From: an uncultured Clostridia bacterium
Lineage (GTDB): Bacteria > Bacillota > Clostridia > Christensenellales > Borkfalkiaceae
Reading direction: 5' to 3'
Assembly: GCA_947626575.1 (NCBI GenBank)
Contig: CANQSR010000006.1
Coordinates: 1 to 64,000, forward strand
DNA length: 64,000 bases
Part shown: piece by piece, positions 1-7,039 of the stretch
How the letters are laid out: each line of letters opens with the position of its first letter
Position numbering within the stretch: the stretch's first letter is position 1
Program-made: the position numbers and the translations under genes
The notes under the pieces: generated by a model
Told to the model about the DNA's origin: nothing
Databases searched by the model: none
Seen by the model: the letters and a program-made list of their open reading frames with translations, nothing else

Positions 1-574
1 TGTAGCGGTCAACACAGCTGCCCTGCCGCAGTCCCCGCGTTATGATCGCCACCAAAAACTTGGCGATTTTTTCATAATACGCCGTCTGCACGACGCGGTC
101 GGGGAACGGCGATGCCGTTTCGAAAAAGTTATGCTCTGCTTCCGTCGCAAGGATATTTTGAAAAAGCGGGAACAGGCGCATGATATAATCGCTCAACCCC
201 TCTTTGTTGAACGGGCGCAGACCGTTTTCATCGTCGTCTTTCCGCTTGCTATACGGCGCGGTGTCAAAGACATAGTTCATGTGGAAGATAAAACACTCTT
301 TCTCGAAAAAGGCGATCTCCTTATCCGCGATGGTTTCATCCTCCGCGATAGCTACACCCTCGATACTGTCCCGAACACAGTAAACTTTCCATGCGGTCAG
401 TTCCAAATCCTCTATGAATTTATCGAACGGGATCTTATCCCCCGGTTTCAGATCGCCAAAAACTACGTTTTCAATCACATAGGCATTGAAGATGGAATTG
501 ACGTCAATGGCACAAAACGCGAGCAGTACGCGTCGGAGTTTTATCAATTCTTCTTCGGAAAGTTTTTCCCGCAT
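1..574 (-). CDS. Hypothetical protein, 3' end outside window
   Basis: An uninterrupted minus-strand frame of 191 codons runs from an ATG at 574 off the left edge of the window. A GGGAGA ribosome site lies six bases before the ATG. The protein begins MREKLSEEELIKLRRVLLAF and is acidic, mixed helix-forming and without an obvious signal peptide or membrane segment. I do not recognise a family. The plus-strand frame over the same bases (131-625) lacks a ribosome site and reads like an antisense shadow. A consensus promoter at 804-832 points toward this gene, giving a leader of about 220 bases that contains a possible 29-codon ORF. Confidence 0.7.
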   Translation of the reverse strand, partial: MREKLSEEELIKLRRVLLAFCAIDVNSIFNAYVIENVVFGDLKPGDKIPFDKFIEDLELTAWKVYCVRDSIEGVAIAEDETIADKEIAFFEKECFIFHMNYVFDTAPYSKRKDDDENGLRPFNKEGLSDYIMRLFPLFQNILATEAEHNFFETASPFPDRVVQTAYYEKIAKFLVAIITRGLRQGSCVDRY

Positions 575-614
575 TGCATTTCTCCCAAATATAAAAAAAC
601 TGCGCCAACCGAAG

Positions 615-704
615 TCAGCGCATGAAAAACGCAAACTCCGTTGTCGCCAAACAGTAATCATAAGCCGTGAATGTAATTTCACCCTCTATGATCGGATTTT
701 GCAT
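615..704 (-). CDS. Possible 29-residue peptide in the leader of the minus-strand gene
   Basis: This short frame starts MQNPIIEGEITFTAYDYC and ends with FAFFMR before TGA. Its composition looks protein-like, with alternating hydrophobic and polar residues. It lies 41 bases before the larger minus-strand gene and downstream of the same promoter. No strong ribosome site is visible, only a weak GGAT. It could be a small protein, a leader peptide or chance. Confidence 0.35.
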   Translation of the reverse strand: MQNPIIEGEITFTAYDYCLATTEFAFFMR

Positions 705-803
705 TTTTACCGATATCCAAAAGAGGATGAAATTACTTTTTTGACAAACGAAAGATGCCCGTACGCCTGTGCGGGGGACTTAGATTAACTGTTTGGCATA
801 CTC

Positions 804-832
804 AGTGTAGCACAGAACGAATTTTTTGTCAA
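804..832 (-). promoter_or_regulatory. Sigma-A type promoter for the partial minus-strand gene
   Basis: On the minus strand, TTGACA (827-832) is followed after 17 bases by TACACT (804-809). Orientation and position fit transcription toward the gene starting at 574. Confidence 0.55.
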
Positions 833-1023
833 GCCTTAAAGGGCGATAGAGCGAAATTTATGAAATTGTGCGAGAAAGTAACGCTTATGACGGGGAAGCG
901 GACTTCTTATTCCGTCCCCTATTTCACGATGCGCAATGGGATAGGGTCAGAATTACGCCGTAAAGTAAAATGATTGCTTTGCTAAAATAGTGTCGTAAAA
1001 ATAACCCTATTTGGGAGAAACCT

Positions 1024-1266
1024 ATGAAGCTAAGTACGGCAATTGCATTGAGAATCGGTAGGATTTTGCAGGAAAAAGGAATTTCGCAATATCGGCTCGA
1101 ACGGAAAATTGCCATGCCGCACAGCACATTGAAATCGTTAATGGCCGAGAGAAACAAGAGTGTCAATTTGACGACGCTCATGCTCATCATAAAGGGGCTT
1201 GATATGACCCCCGCCGCCTTTTTCGATGACCCGCTCTTCACGGACCCCGAACTTATCATTGAGTAA
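1024..1266 (+). CDS. XRE-family helix-turn-helix transcriptional regulator (80 aa)
   Basis: This is a single-domain DNA-binding protein of the Cro/C1 (XRE) type. The helix-turn-helix spans about residues 17-50, with the typical pattern KGISQYRLERK, a turn, and HSTLKSLMAERNK. The C-terminal helix (LMLIIKGLDMTPAAFF) matches the usual last helix of the fold. The start is chosen by GGGAGAAACCT directly before the ATG. A 41-codon ORF follows after 29 bases and may be cotranscribed. The inverted pair ATAGGGT/ACCCTAT upstream could be its own operator. Target genes cannot be inferred. Confidence 0.85.
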   Translation: MKLSTAIALRIGRILQEKGISQYRLERKIAMPHSTLKSLMAERNKSVNLTTLMLIIKGLDMTPAAFFDDPLFTDPELIIE

Positions 1267-1295
1267 AATTTGCAAACAAGTGGGAATGCGGAGAT

Positions 1296-1421
1296 ATGAA
1301 CATCGACGCGCCCGCCCTCACCGAGGCGCAGGAAAATATTCTCTCCGAATGGCGGGATTTAAGCGGCGCACAGAAAGACGCGCTCGCCCTCTACATCGAA
1401 GCCATGAATAGCCGCCACTGA
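1296..1421 (+). CDS. Small protein of 41 residues downstream of XRE regulator
   Basis: The frame starts MNIDAPALTEAQENILSEWR and ends IEAMNSRH. It looks like a two-helix acidic peptide with coherent hydrophobic spacing. A GCGGAG ribosome site sits close to the ATG at 1296. A GCCGCCAC/GTGGCGGC hairpin overlaps the stop codon (1411-1438) but has no T-run. The gene overlaps a convergent minus-strand ORF (1359-1544), so at most one of the two may be expressed at a time. Function unknown. Confidence 0.5.
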   Translation: MNIDAPALTEAQENILSEWRDLSGAQKDALALYIEAMNSRH

Positions 1422-1544
1422 TTCTAAATGGTGGCGGCGCGGCAGAAATGTCTCGTAAAATTTGTCCTGTTCGGGCGCTTCCTTTTGTTCTTCCTTGAAG
1501 TTTATCATTCCGAAGTCCTTTGCCGTAGTGCGGCGGGGTAGCAT
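1359..1544 (-). CDS. Small ORF divergent from second XRE regulator (61 aa)
   Basis: A near-perfect promoter (TTGACA, 17 bases, TATAAT) ends seven bases before an ATG at 1544, so this frame could be read from a leaderless transcript. A second in-frame ATG at 1508 has an AAAGGA ribosome site and would give 49 residues starting MINFKEEQKEAPEQDKFYET. The last third runs antisense to the plus-strand ORF 1296-1421 and looks less protein-like. I recognise no family. The promoter is far stronger evidence than the protein. Confidence 0.4.
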   Translation of the reverse strand: MLPRRTTAKDFGMINFKEEQKEAPEQDKFYETFLPRRHHLESVAAIHGFDVEGERVFLCAA

Positions 1545-1551
1545 AGTTATA

Positions 1552-1580
1552 ATTATATGTGTATTGCACATATTTGTCAA
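1552..1580 (-). promoter_or_regulatory. Strong sigma-A promoter reading leftward
   Basis: The minus strand shows TTGACA (1575-1580), a 17-base spacer and TATAAT (1552-1557), a full consensus match. Two operator-like palindromes cover the spacer and the region just upstream of the -35 box. Confidence 0.75.
1557..1571. promoter_or_regulatory. Operator-like palindrome 1
   Basis: ATGTG-TATTG-CACAT is a 15-base palindrome with 5-base arms, lying inside the spacer of the leftward promoter. It shares arms and length with the second site at 1580-1594. Likely bound by the XRE regulator encoded at 1613. Confidence 0.6.
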
Positions 1581-1594
1581 TGTGTAACGCACAT
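1580..1594. promoter_or_regulatory. Operator-like palindrome 2
   Basis: ATGTG-TAACG-CACAT has the same arms as the first site. The centres are 23 bases apart, close to two helical turns, which suggests cooperative binding by a regulator dimer. Confidence 0.6.
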
Positions 1595-1612
1595 TTTTTC
1601 TAAAATGAAGCC

Positions 1613-1825
1613 ATGCAATTCGGAGAAAATTTTCGGAAAATACGCAGACAGAGCGGGCTTTCGCAGAAGGAGGTAGCCCAAAGGCTCGGCATCTGCCAAT
1701 CCAACGTAAGCGATTGGGAAAACGACGTCTCGCGGCCCGATTATGAGAAACTTATTGCGCTCTCCGAACTCTATGAAGTCTCGCTCTATGAGCTTTTGGG
1801 CATCGAGCGGCCGATGCTTTTGTGA
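1613..1825 (+). CDS. XRE-family transcriptional regulator (70 aa)
   Basis: A single helix-turn-helix domain of the Cro/C1 type. Residues 5-57 carry the classic pattern FRKIRRQSGLSQKEVAQ, then LGICQSNVSDWE and PDYEKLIALSELYEVSLYEL. It is divergently oriented to a strong leftward promoter. Two 15-base palindromes lie between that promoter and this gene, so autoregulation and control of the divergent transcript are likely. The ribosome site is weak (GAAG). At 70 residues it is a minimal member of the family with no effector domain. Confidence 0.88.
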   Translation: MQFGENFRKIRRQSGLSQKEVAQRLGICQSNVSDWENDVSRPDYEKLIALSELYEVSLYELLGIERPMLL

Positions 1826-1840
1826 ATTGATATAAAACGC

Positions 1841-1869
1841 TTGACTTGCGACGGGAGGCGTACTATAAT
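1841..1869 (+). promoter_or_regulatory. Promoter of the FMN riboswitch-ribU transcript
   Basis: TTGACT (1841-1846), 17 bases, TATAAT (1864-1869). Start of transcription is expected near 1876, just before the riboswitch. Confidence 0.75.
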
Positions 1870-1886
1870 ATCCACGATCGAATATT

Positions 1887-1992
1887 CTTTGGGGCGGAGT
1901 GAAAGTCTCCACCGGCAGTATAGTCTGCGAAGCCTTTTGGCCCGAACGGGTGAAATTCCCGTACCGACGGTATAGTCCGGATGAGAAAAGAA
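1887..1992 (+). ncRNA. FMN riboswitch (RFN element)
   Basis: The conserved RFN blocks are visible in order: GGGGCGGAGTGAAAGTCTCC, ACCGGCAGTATAGTCTGCGA, a variable arm, and GTGAAATTCCCGTACCGACG followed by GTATAGTCCGGATG and GAGAA. This is the FMN-sensing aptamer that normally controls riboflavin synthesis and uptake. An intrinsic terminator follows at 2008-2040, so control is probably by premature termination when FMN is plentiful. Confidence 0.95.
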
Positions 1993-2007
1993 AATGCGCG
2001 AACATGA

Positions 2008-2040
2008 ACGCCCCCTTTCAGACATGGGGGCGTCCTTTTT
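2008..2040 (+). terminator. Riboswitch expression-platform terminator
   Basis: Stem ACGCCCCC/GGGGGCGT with a 10-base loop, followed by CCTTTTT. It lies between the FMN aptamer and the ribU start. Confidence 0.85.
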
Positions 2041-2105
2041 GGTCTATGGCCAAATACGCAGGATCCACAGAGGATATCCGAAAATCATTTTTTCGAGGTG
2101 TTCTC

Positions 2106-2840
2106 ATGCAAAACAAAAAGTTTTTTTCCACGACGCGCATCGTCATGATCGCGCTCTTTGGGGCGCTGGCGGGACTTCTGCACATCGCAAAATTCCCGCT
2201 CTCCTTTGCCTTCCCCGGCTTTTTGGAGTTTGACTTCTCGGATATCCCGCTCTTTATCGGCACCTTCGCGTTGGGGCCGGTCTCAGGGTGCCTCATCGTC
2301 GTCGTGAAACTGCTCGTCAAGCTGGTGTGCATCGGCACGAGCAATTTCTTCGTGGGAGAGCTTGCAAATCTTCTGATCGGATGGGCATTCGTCATCCCCG
2401 CAGGGCTTATCTACCGTCATTGGCGCACGATGAAGGGCGCGGTCGTCAGCCTTGCGGCGGGGTCGGTCTGTTCGGTCGCCGTCGCCATCCTTGCCAACCG
2501 CTTCATCCTCATTCCCTTCTTTGTGCGGCTTTACGGCGGTTGGGATCACGTCATCCCCGCGCTCAAAAATCTTTTCCCGTCCATCACGCAGGAAAATTTT
2601 TATCTCTACTACCTTTGGCTCTCGGTACTCCCGTTCAATCTGCTGAGGTGTTTGGTGGCGAGCCTCGTGAGTTTCTTTGTATATAAGCATGTTTCGCGGC
2701 TCATCGACCGCATCAACCGCAAAATCTCGCCCGAAGGCGCAAAGGTGGGGGCCTCGGATATCGCAGTGATCGCAGTGTGCATCGCCGCCGTACTCTTATT
2801 GTTCCTCTTTGCGCTTCTGCGGTTCTTCCTGTGGGATTGA
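2106..2840 (+). CDS. ribU: Riboflavin ECF transporter S component RibU
   Basis: This membrane protein of 244 residues has about six hydrophobic segments and is the substrate-binding subunit of an energy-coupling-factor transporter for riboflavin. The N-terminal pattern TTRIVMIALFGALAGLLH and the following PGFLEFDFSDIPLFIGTF motif are typical of ECF S components. The FMN riboswitch upstream fixes the substrate as riboflavin or a related flavin. The start at 2106 is preceded by GAGGTG. The ECF ATPases and T subunit are not nearby, as is usual for the shared-module group. A strong terminator follows at 2896. Confidence 0.93.
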   Translation: MQNKKFFSTTRIVMIALFGALAGLLHIAKFPLSFAFPGFLEFDFSDIPLFIGTFALGPVSGCLIVVVKLLVKLVCIGTSNFFVGELANLLIGWAFVIPAGLIYRHWRTMKGAVVSLAAGSVCSVAVAILANRFILIPFFVRLYGGWDHVIPALKNLFPSITQENFYLYYLWLSVLPFNLLRCLVASLVSFFVYKHVSRLIDRINRKISPEGAKVGASDIAVIAVCIAAVLLLFLFALLRFFLWD

Positions 2841-2895
2841 GTTTTCGGATCGGCCCGGATATTTTATAAAATAGAACTATCTCTTTATGCTTTCG

Positions 2896-2929
2896 GGAAC
2901 CTCGCAAAAATTGCGAGGTTCCTTTATTT
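2896..2929 (+). terminator. Intrinsic terminator after ribU
   Basis: Perfect 12-bp stem GGAACCTCGCAA/TTGCGAGGTTCC with an AAA loop, followed by TTTATTTTT. Confidence 0.92.
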
Positions 2930-2967
2930 TTATCTTAGTTACTTGTATTGGGGTACGAGGAATGCTC

Positions 2968-2997
2968 TCGACAAGACGAATTGAACAATGTTACAAT
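2968..2997 (+). promoter_or_regulatory. Probable promoter of the clpP-led operon
   Basis: TCGACA (2968-2973), 18 bases, TACAAT (2992-2997). The -35 box has one mismatch to consensus. A leader of about 120 bases follows, including a small GTGCG/CGCAC hairpin. Confidence 0.45.
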
Positions 2998-3121
2998 AAT
3001 GACATAAGAAATGAGTGCGCGAAACGCACGAATCACGGAGTGGAAAAAATGTAAAAAACAATAGGATAACCCGGTTCCGATGTCAAAAGCAAACGAAAAG
3101 GACCCATATAAGGAGGAGGAA

Positions 3122-3721
3122 ATGGTTGAAATGAAAGAAGAATTTTCAGAGCAGTACAGTTTGAAGAGAAACACGATCAACATTTTTGAGGCGATCACGT
3201 CGATGACGGCGGAACGTGTGATCGGCGAGCTGCAATATCTTGACGACAAGTTCCGCACGGATGAAGTACCGATGGAGGAGCGCATCATCACCATTCAGAT
3301 CGATAGCCCCGGCGGAAGCGTTTCGGACGGCCTCGCCATCTACGATACGATGAACTACATCGACGCAAAGATCGCAACGGTGGGGCTGGGGATGTGCGCA
3401 AGCATGGCGGCGTTCTTGCTCTCTTCGGGGACGCGCGGGATGCGCCGTGCAACCGAAAACTGCGAGATCCTCATCCACCAACCCCTCGGCGGGGCAAGCG
3501 GACAAGCCTCGGATATCATCATCGCCGCAAACCACATCGAACGTATCCGCGCAAGGCTCAACAAAATCATGGCCGAGAATACCGACCAACCAATCAGAAA
3601 GATCCAAAAAGACACCGACCGCGACACCATTATGAGCGCCGCAGACGCAAAAGCATACGGACTCATCGACGATGTCATCCCCGGCCGGAACAAAGCCAAA
3701 GGAGGGAACAGTGATGTTTGA
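3122..3721 (+). CDS. clpP: ClpP-family serine protease (accessory ClpP)
   Basis: A ClpP peptidase of 199 residues. The catalytic triad is intact: Ser94 in GMCASMAAF, His119 in EILIHQPLGG and Asp168 in DTDRDTIMSA, at the spacing seen in E. coli ClpP. The oxyanion region DSPGGSVSDG is also present. ClpP subunits form a barrel that degrades proteins fed by an AAA+ unfoldase. The start at 3122 follows AAGGAGGAGG; an upstream ATG at 3080 would add 14 residues but lacks that site. The gene overlaps the next by 8 bases. No clpX neighbour is present. Instead the partner is a degenerate AAA+-like protein and a VirD4-type ATPase, so this is probably a dedicated rather than housekeeping ClpP. Inference only. 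Confidence 0.92.
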   Translation: MVEMKEEFSEQYSLKRNTINIFEAITSMTAERVIGELQYLDDKFRTDEVPMEERIITIQIDSPGGSVSDGLAIYDTMNYIDAKIATVGLGMCASMAAFLLSSGTRGMRRATENCEILIHQPLGGASGQASDIIIAANHIERIRARLNKIMAENTDQPIRKIQKDTDRDTIMSAADAKAYGLIDDVIPGRNKAKGGNSDV

Positions 3722-5333
3722 CCATCTTACAGAAACTATGCTGAAAAGCTACTATATTGCAGAGAACACCGTCGGGCGTTTTAACCCGGATAAGCGGGCT
3801 TTGTTCTTCGTCTATGCCGATATCTTTCTCTTGGACAAAGAAGAGGCGGAACGCCTCTTTGCGCTATCTCAGACGCAAGAGGTGTTGGAGATCCAAAGCG
3901 AACAGGAATACCACCAATATCTGCGCATGAAGCAATACCTTTCCATGAACGCGCGCTCGCACAGGGAGGACTCCGAACTCGATGAGATCATCGACCTAAA
4001 AGGGACTGCTTTTGCGATGGCGCTCAACTTTCAACTCATGGTCAGCGCAAAGGATGCGCGCACCGTTGCCTGTGAAAATCTGACGATCGCCGCAGAGAAT
4101 GGTCTCGTGCTTGCGCTCAATGCGCTCGGCGTGTTGCAGTCGGAGGGGATCGTATTCCTGAAGGACAAGGAAAACGGGCGCAAGAAAATTCTTTGCGCGG
4201 CAGAGTGGAACAGTGAAGAGGGCCTGCTGGCGGCGCTTTACTATGACCCCATAAACCGCGAAAAATATCTCGAATGCCTGCAAGGCTGTCTTGTCCGCAT
4301 CGGACACGCCGAGGTGTTCGAGAGAGTTGTGGAACAGTACGGTCCGTACGTTAAGGGACGGCACGGGGAGTATAAACTTCTCGAAAAGGCGTTCCGTCAG
4401 GGGATCATCAAGCGGGACATGTATAATAAATCTTATGCCCGGCTCGTCTATTCGGAGATCCTCGGTGAACGAGACAAGGAAACGCTTGTTCTTACGCCGA
4501 ACAAAGAATTATTCGCAGAAGCAAGTTCGTTGCCCCTCAAACTCGGACATGGTACGGCCGAATTTCCCGCACAGGCGTTGGACGGGATCCGTCCCGACCA
4601 CCGTGAAGAATGCGACAAAGTGTTATGCGCGCTTGGAAACATTGACCTGAGAGCATTGGCGACCTACCGCCCGCTGTGCTTTGTTTCAGACAGCAAATAT
4701 ATGCTCGACTACTATGCGGCGGCGCTTTCCCGTTGCTTTAAGACCTCTCACGTGGAACGGATCGAGATCTGCGACCTTGTAGATTACGATTTCGAACCCA
4801 CCAAGAACAATATCTTCGTGCGCAGTTGCGATGAGGACGTATTTAACCTGTATCTGCTCGCATTCCGCGGGGAGATCCCGGAGAAAGCCTTCGATCACGT
4901 AAAGAACTTTTTGCAGAGCGGTACGCGCGGGAAATATCGGTTGAACCATCCCGGCGTTGTGCTGGACCTCTCTTCCGTGCTTCCCGTCTGCTTCGCCGAT
5001 AGGGAAAACGCCAAGAAATTGAAACAGTATTGCGACTTGATCCGCATAGCAGAACTTACCGCGAGAGAAAAGCGGCTGCTTACGGAAAAAGCCGTTCGGG
5101 AAAAGGCGGCCGTGTACGGCATGAATGAGCTTACGATGCAGGAAGGCCTTTCAGAGAAGCTCGCCGCATACGGCATGGACGAAATTGACAGGGCGATCGA
5201 CGACGCCGTGCGCGAACATCGCGCGAAAACGCTTTGTCTTACGGAATCCCTGGTACTGCCTTACATCGGAAGCATCGGGGCAAAACGAAAAGCATATGGC
5301 TTTGGAGGAAGCATCCATGACGATCACGAATGA
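3714..5333 (+). CDS. Sel1-like repeat protein with degenerate AAA+-like C-terminal domain
   Basis: A 539-residue protein with no close family that I recognise. Residues about 115-178 resemble Sel1/TPR helical repeats (AAENGLVLALNALGVLQSEG). Residues about 315-505 follow the order of an AAA+ ATPase module: a strand where the P-loop should be, a helix, later GVVLDLSSVLPVCFADREN as a sensor-1-like strand, then a helical lid with LTAREKRLLTEKAV resembling the Lon/ClpX lid. The Walker A lysine motif is missing (LCFVSDSKYM in its place), so ATP hydrolysis is unlikely. It is translationally coupled to clpP (8-base overlap; GGAGGG before the ATG) and to the next ATPase gene (17-base overlap). It may be an adaptor or inactive unfoldase for the ClpP. 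Moderate confidence in the AAA+ likeness. Confidence 0.6.
   Translation: MFDHLTETMLKSYYIAENTVGRFNPDKRALFFVYADIFLLDKEEAERLFALSQTQEVLEIQSEQEYHQYLRMKQYLSMNARSHREDSELDEIIDLKGTAFAMALNFQLMVSAKDARTVACENLTIAAENGLVLALNALGVLQSEGIVFLKDKENGRKKILCAAEWNSEEGLLAALYYDPINREKYLECLQGCLVRIGHAEVFERVVEQYGPYVKGRHGEYKLLEKAFRQGIIKRDMYNKSYARLVYSEILGERDKETLVLTPNKELFAEASSLPLKLGHGTAEFPAQALDGIRPDHREECDKVLCALGNIDLRALATYRPLCFVSDSKYMLDYYAAALSRCFKTSHVERIEICDLVDYDFEPTKNNIFVRSCDEDVFNLYLLAFRGEIPEKAFDHVKNFLQSGTRGKYRLNHPGVVLDLSSVLPVCFADRENAKKLKQYCDLIRIAELTAREKRLLTEKAVREKAAVYGMNELTMQEGLSEKLAAYGMDEIDRAIDDAVREHRAKTLCLTESLVLPYIGSIGAKRKAYGFGGSIHDDHE
4544..4553 (-). repeat. Dispersed motif ACCATGTCCG
   Basis: Exact copy, minus orientation, inside the Sel1/AAA-like gene; preceded by GT on its own strand. 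Confidence 0.7.
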
Positions 5334-7029
5334 ACTCTTAAACGGGTATGAAAATACCAAATACTACCACTATGATGAACTCGGCGAAGCCTTTCCGAAC
5401 AGCTTTTGGTATGACGAGCTTCCGGAACATGAGGTGACCGGCGTACTGAAATCATGCCGCTATGTAAACGGGCGGCTCCTGCAAACCTACTCGGAGAAGG
5501 ATAACCACGTCGGCGTGATCGCGGCGACCCGGCTGGGAAAGACGACTTCCTATGTCATTCCCACCGTGCAGTCTTTTGCGCGGGCAAAGAACAAGAAGAG
5601 CATGATCGTTTCCGACCCCAAGGGGGAGATCTTCCGCCACACGGCGGCCATGCTCCGCAAGGAAGGCTATACCATCCTGTTCCTCAACTTCCGCGACTAT
5701 AAACATTCCGAATGCTGGAATCCGCTGACGCCCATCTACCGGAAATACCATTCGATTTTCGATGTTTACAATGAGATCGAGGTCGTAGATACGGAGAACG
5801 GTCCGCGCAACCGGTTGCGCGGGAAGATATATGAAAACCAGGCCGAACTCGACGAAGAGCTGGAACAATGGGAAAATCTCATGATGGAAGAGGTCGGGAA
5901 CGATATCGACGATCTTGCGACCATGATCGCGCCCACCTGCAAACAAACGGACCCGTATTGGGAGGATAGCGGCCGCGAACTTCTCAAAGCATTCATTTGG
6001 GGCATGCTCGAAGATAGCCGCCCCGAATTATTGGGAGATTCGGGCAGAACGCAGATCACGGAAGAGACCTTTTCCTTCGCAACGATCATCACGCTCATGG
6101 GGCTTTTGAACAAGTCCGAAGTGGATTTCGACGGAGGGTATTTCACCGAACGCCCCAAGACGTCCCGCGCCTATCAGATCGAAAAGGCGACCATCCCCGT
6201 AAACGCACAGACTACCCGCCAATGTATCACGAGCGTATTCAGTTCGCAGATGTCCATCTTCCGCGAATGCGCGATGCGCCTCGTCACGAGTTGTAACTCT
6301 TTCGATATGAATATCCTCACGGAGGACAAGCCCGTTGCGCTGTTTATTGACTACCGCGACGAACTCAAAGTGCATTTTAAGGTCATCAGCCTCTTCATTC
6401 AGGACGCCTATCGTCTCCTCATCGAACATGCCAATCGTCAACCCGACGGGAAGCGGAAAATTCCCTTTTACTTCATTCTCGATGAGTTTGGCAACTTCCC
6501 GCCCATGAATGACTTTGAAACCACGATTTCCGCCTGTGCAGGAAGGAACATCTTCTTTATTCTGATCGTTCAGTCCTATGCGCAGCTCAACAGCGTGTAC
6601 GGCGATGCGGTCGCGGCCATCATAAGGGACAATCTCAATATGCACATCTTCTTCGGCTCAAACAATCCGCAGACTCTCGAAGAATTTTCGAGGGAATGCG
6701 GTCAATATACGCGGGTAGCCCCCGCGTCTGCCCTGAACGGGAAGGGGGCGGAGATGGATTACTACCAATTTGAAACCATCCAGCTGATCCCCAAGAGCAT
6801 GCTTGCGCACTTTTCCCCCGGCGAGTGCATCGTGACGGAGGCAAACTGCGGATACGTGCTTTTCTCCAAGCTGGAACGCTACTATCTCTGCAAGGAATTT
6901 ACCGATATGCCGCTTTCCGACGAAAAAGAGTATAGCGGGGCGGCGAATCCGTTTGACAAGAAATACATCTATCACCTTTCGGAAAAAAACAGCGGCAAAC
7001 ATTCATGGAAAAGCATATTTGACTTATAA
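5317..7029 (+). CDS. Soluble VirD4/TraG-type DNA-translocase ATPase
   Basis: A 570-residue ATPase of the type IV secretion coupling-protein family. Walker A is AATRLGKTTS (residues 69-78), followed by the family strand MIVSDPKGEIF. Walker B is FYFILDEFGNF with D389-E390. The late motif IIRDNLNMHIFFGSNNPQT is also characteristic. Family members pump DNA as hexamers. Unusually, no N-terminal transmembrane helices are visible, whereas VirD4 proteins normally begin with two. No relaxase, VirB4 or other conjugation gene is in the window. The start at 5317 follows GGAGG at eight bases; ATG 5296 is an alternative. It may form a cytosolic complex with the adjacent ClpP and FtsK-gamma-like protein. 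That last step is inference. Confidence 0.85.
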   Translation: MTITNELLNGYENTKYYHYDELGEAFPNSFWYDELPEHEVTGVLKSCRYVNGRLLQTYSEKDNHVGVIAATRLGKTTSYVIPTVQSFARAKNKKSMIVSDPKGEIFRHTAAMLRKEGYTILFLNFRDYKHSECWNPLTPIYRKYHSIFDVYNEIEVVDTENGPRNRLRGKIYENQAELDEELEQWENLMMEEVGNDIDDLATMIAPTCKQTDPYWEDSGRELLKAFIWGMLEDSRPELLGDSGRTQITEETFSFATIITLMGLLNKSEVDFDGGYFTERPKTSRAYQIEKATIPVNAQTTRQCITSVFSSQMSIFRECAMRLVTSCNSFDMNILTEDKPVALFIDYRDELKVHFKVISLFIQDAYRLLIEHANRQPDGKRKIPFYFILDEFGNFPPMNDFETTISACAGRNIFFILIVQSYAQLNSVYGDAVAAIIRDNLNMHIFFGSNNPQTLEEFSRECGQYTRVAPASALNGKGAEMDYYQFETIQLIPKSMLAHFSPGECIVTEANCGYVLFSKLERYYLCKEFTDMPLSDEKEYSGAANPFDKKYIYHLSEKNSGKHSWKSIFDL

Positions 7030-7039
7030 GGAGAGCAGT

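Larger units (their letters stand above)
575..1023. other. Intergenic region before first XRE regulator
   Basis: Apart from the minus-strand promoter and the 29-codon ORF, no gene is supported here. Just before the XRE gene an inverted pair ATAGGGT (941-947) and ACCCTAT (1004-1010) brackets the likely promoter region and may be an operator. The longer plus-strand frames in this stretch have no ribosome sites and unnatural composition. Confidence 0.5.

Noticed and set aside
131-625. Plus-strand open frame of 164 codons
   Set aside because: It lacks a ribosome site and is antisense to a minus-strand frame with a proper start, ribosome site and upstream promoter.
924-1259. Minus-strand ORF opposite the XRE gene
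   Set aside because: It is antisense to a recognisable helix-turn-helix gene and has no promoter or ribosome site.
5317-7029. Conjugative element or ICE
   Set aside because: The VirD4-type ATPase stands without relaxase, VirB4, integrase or attachment-site repeats in the window.
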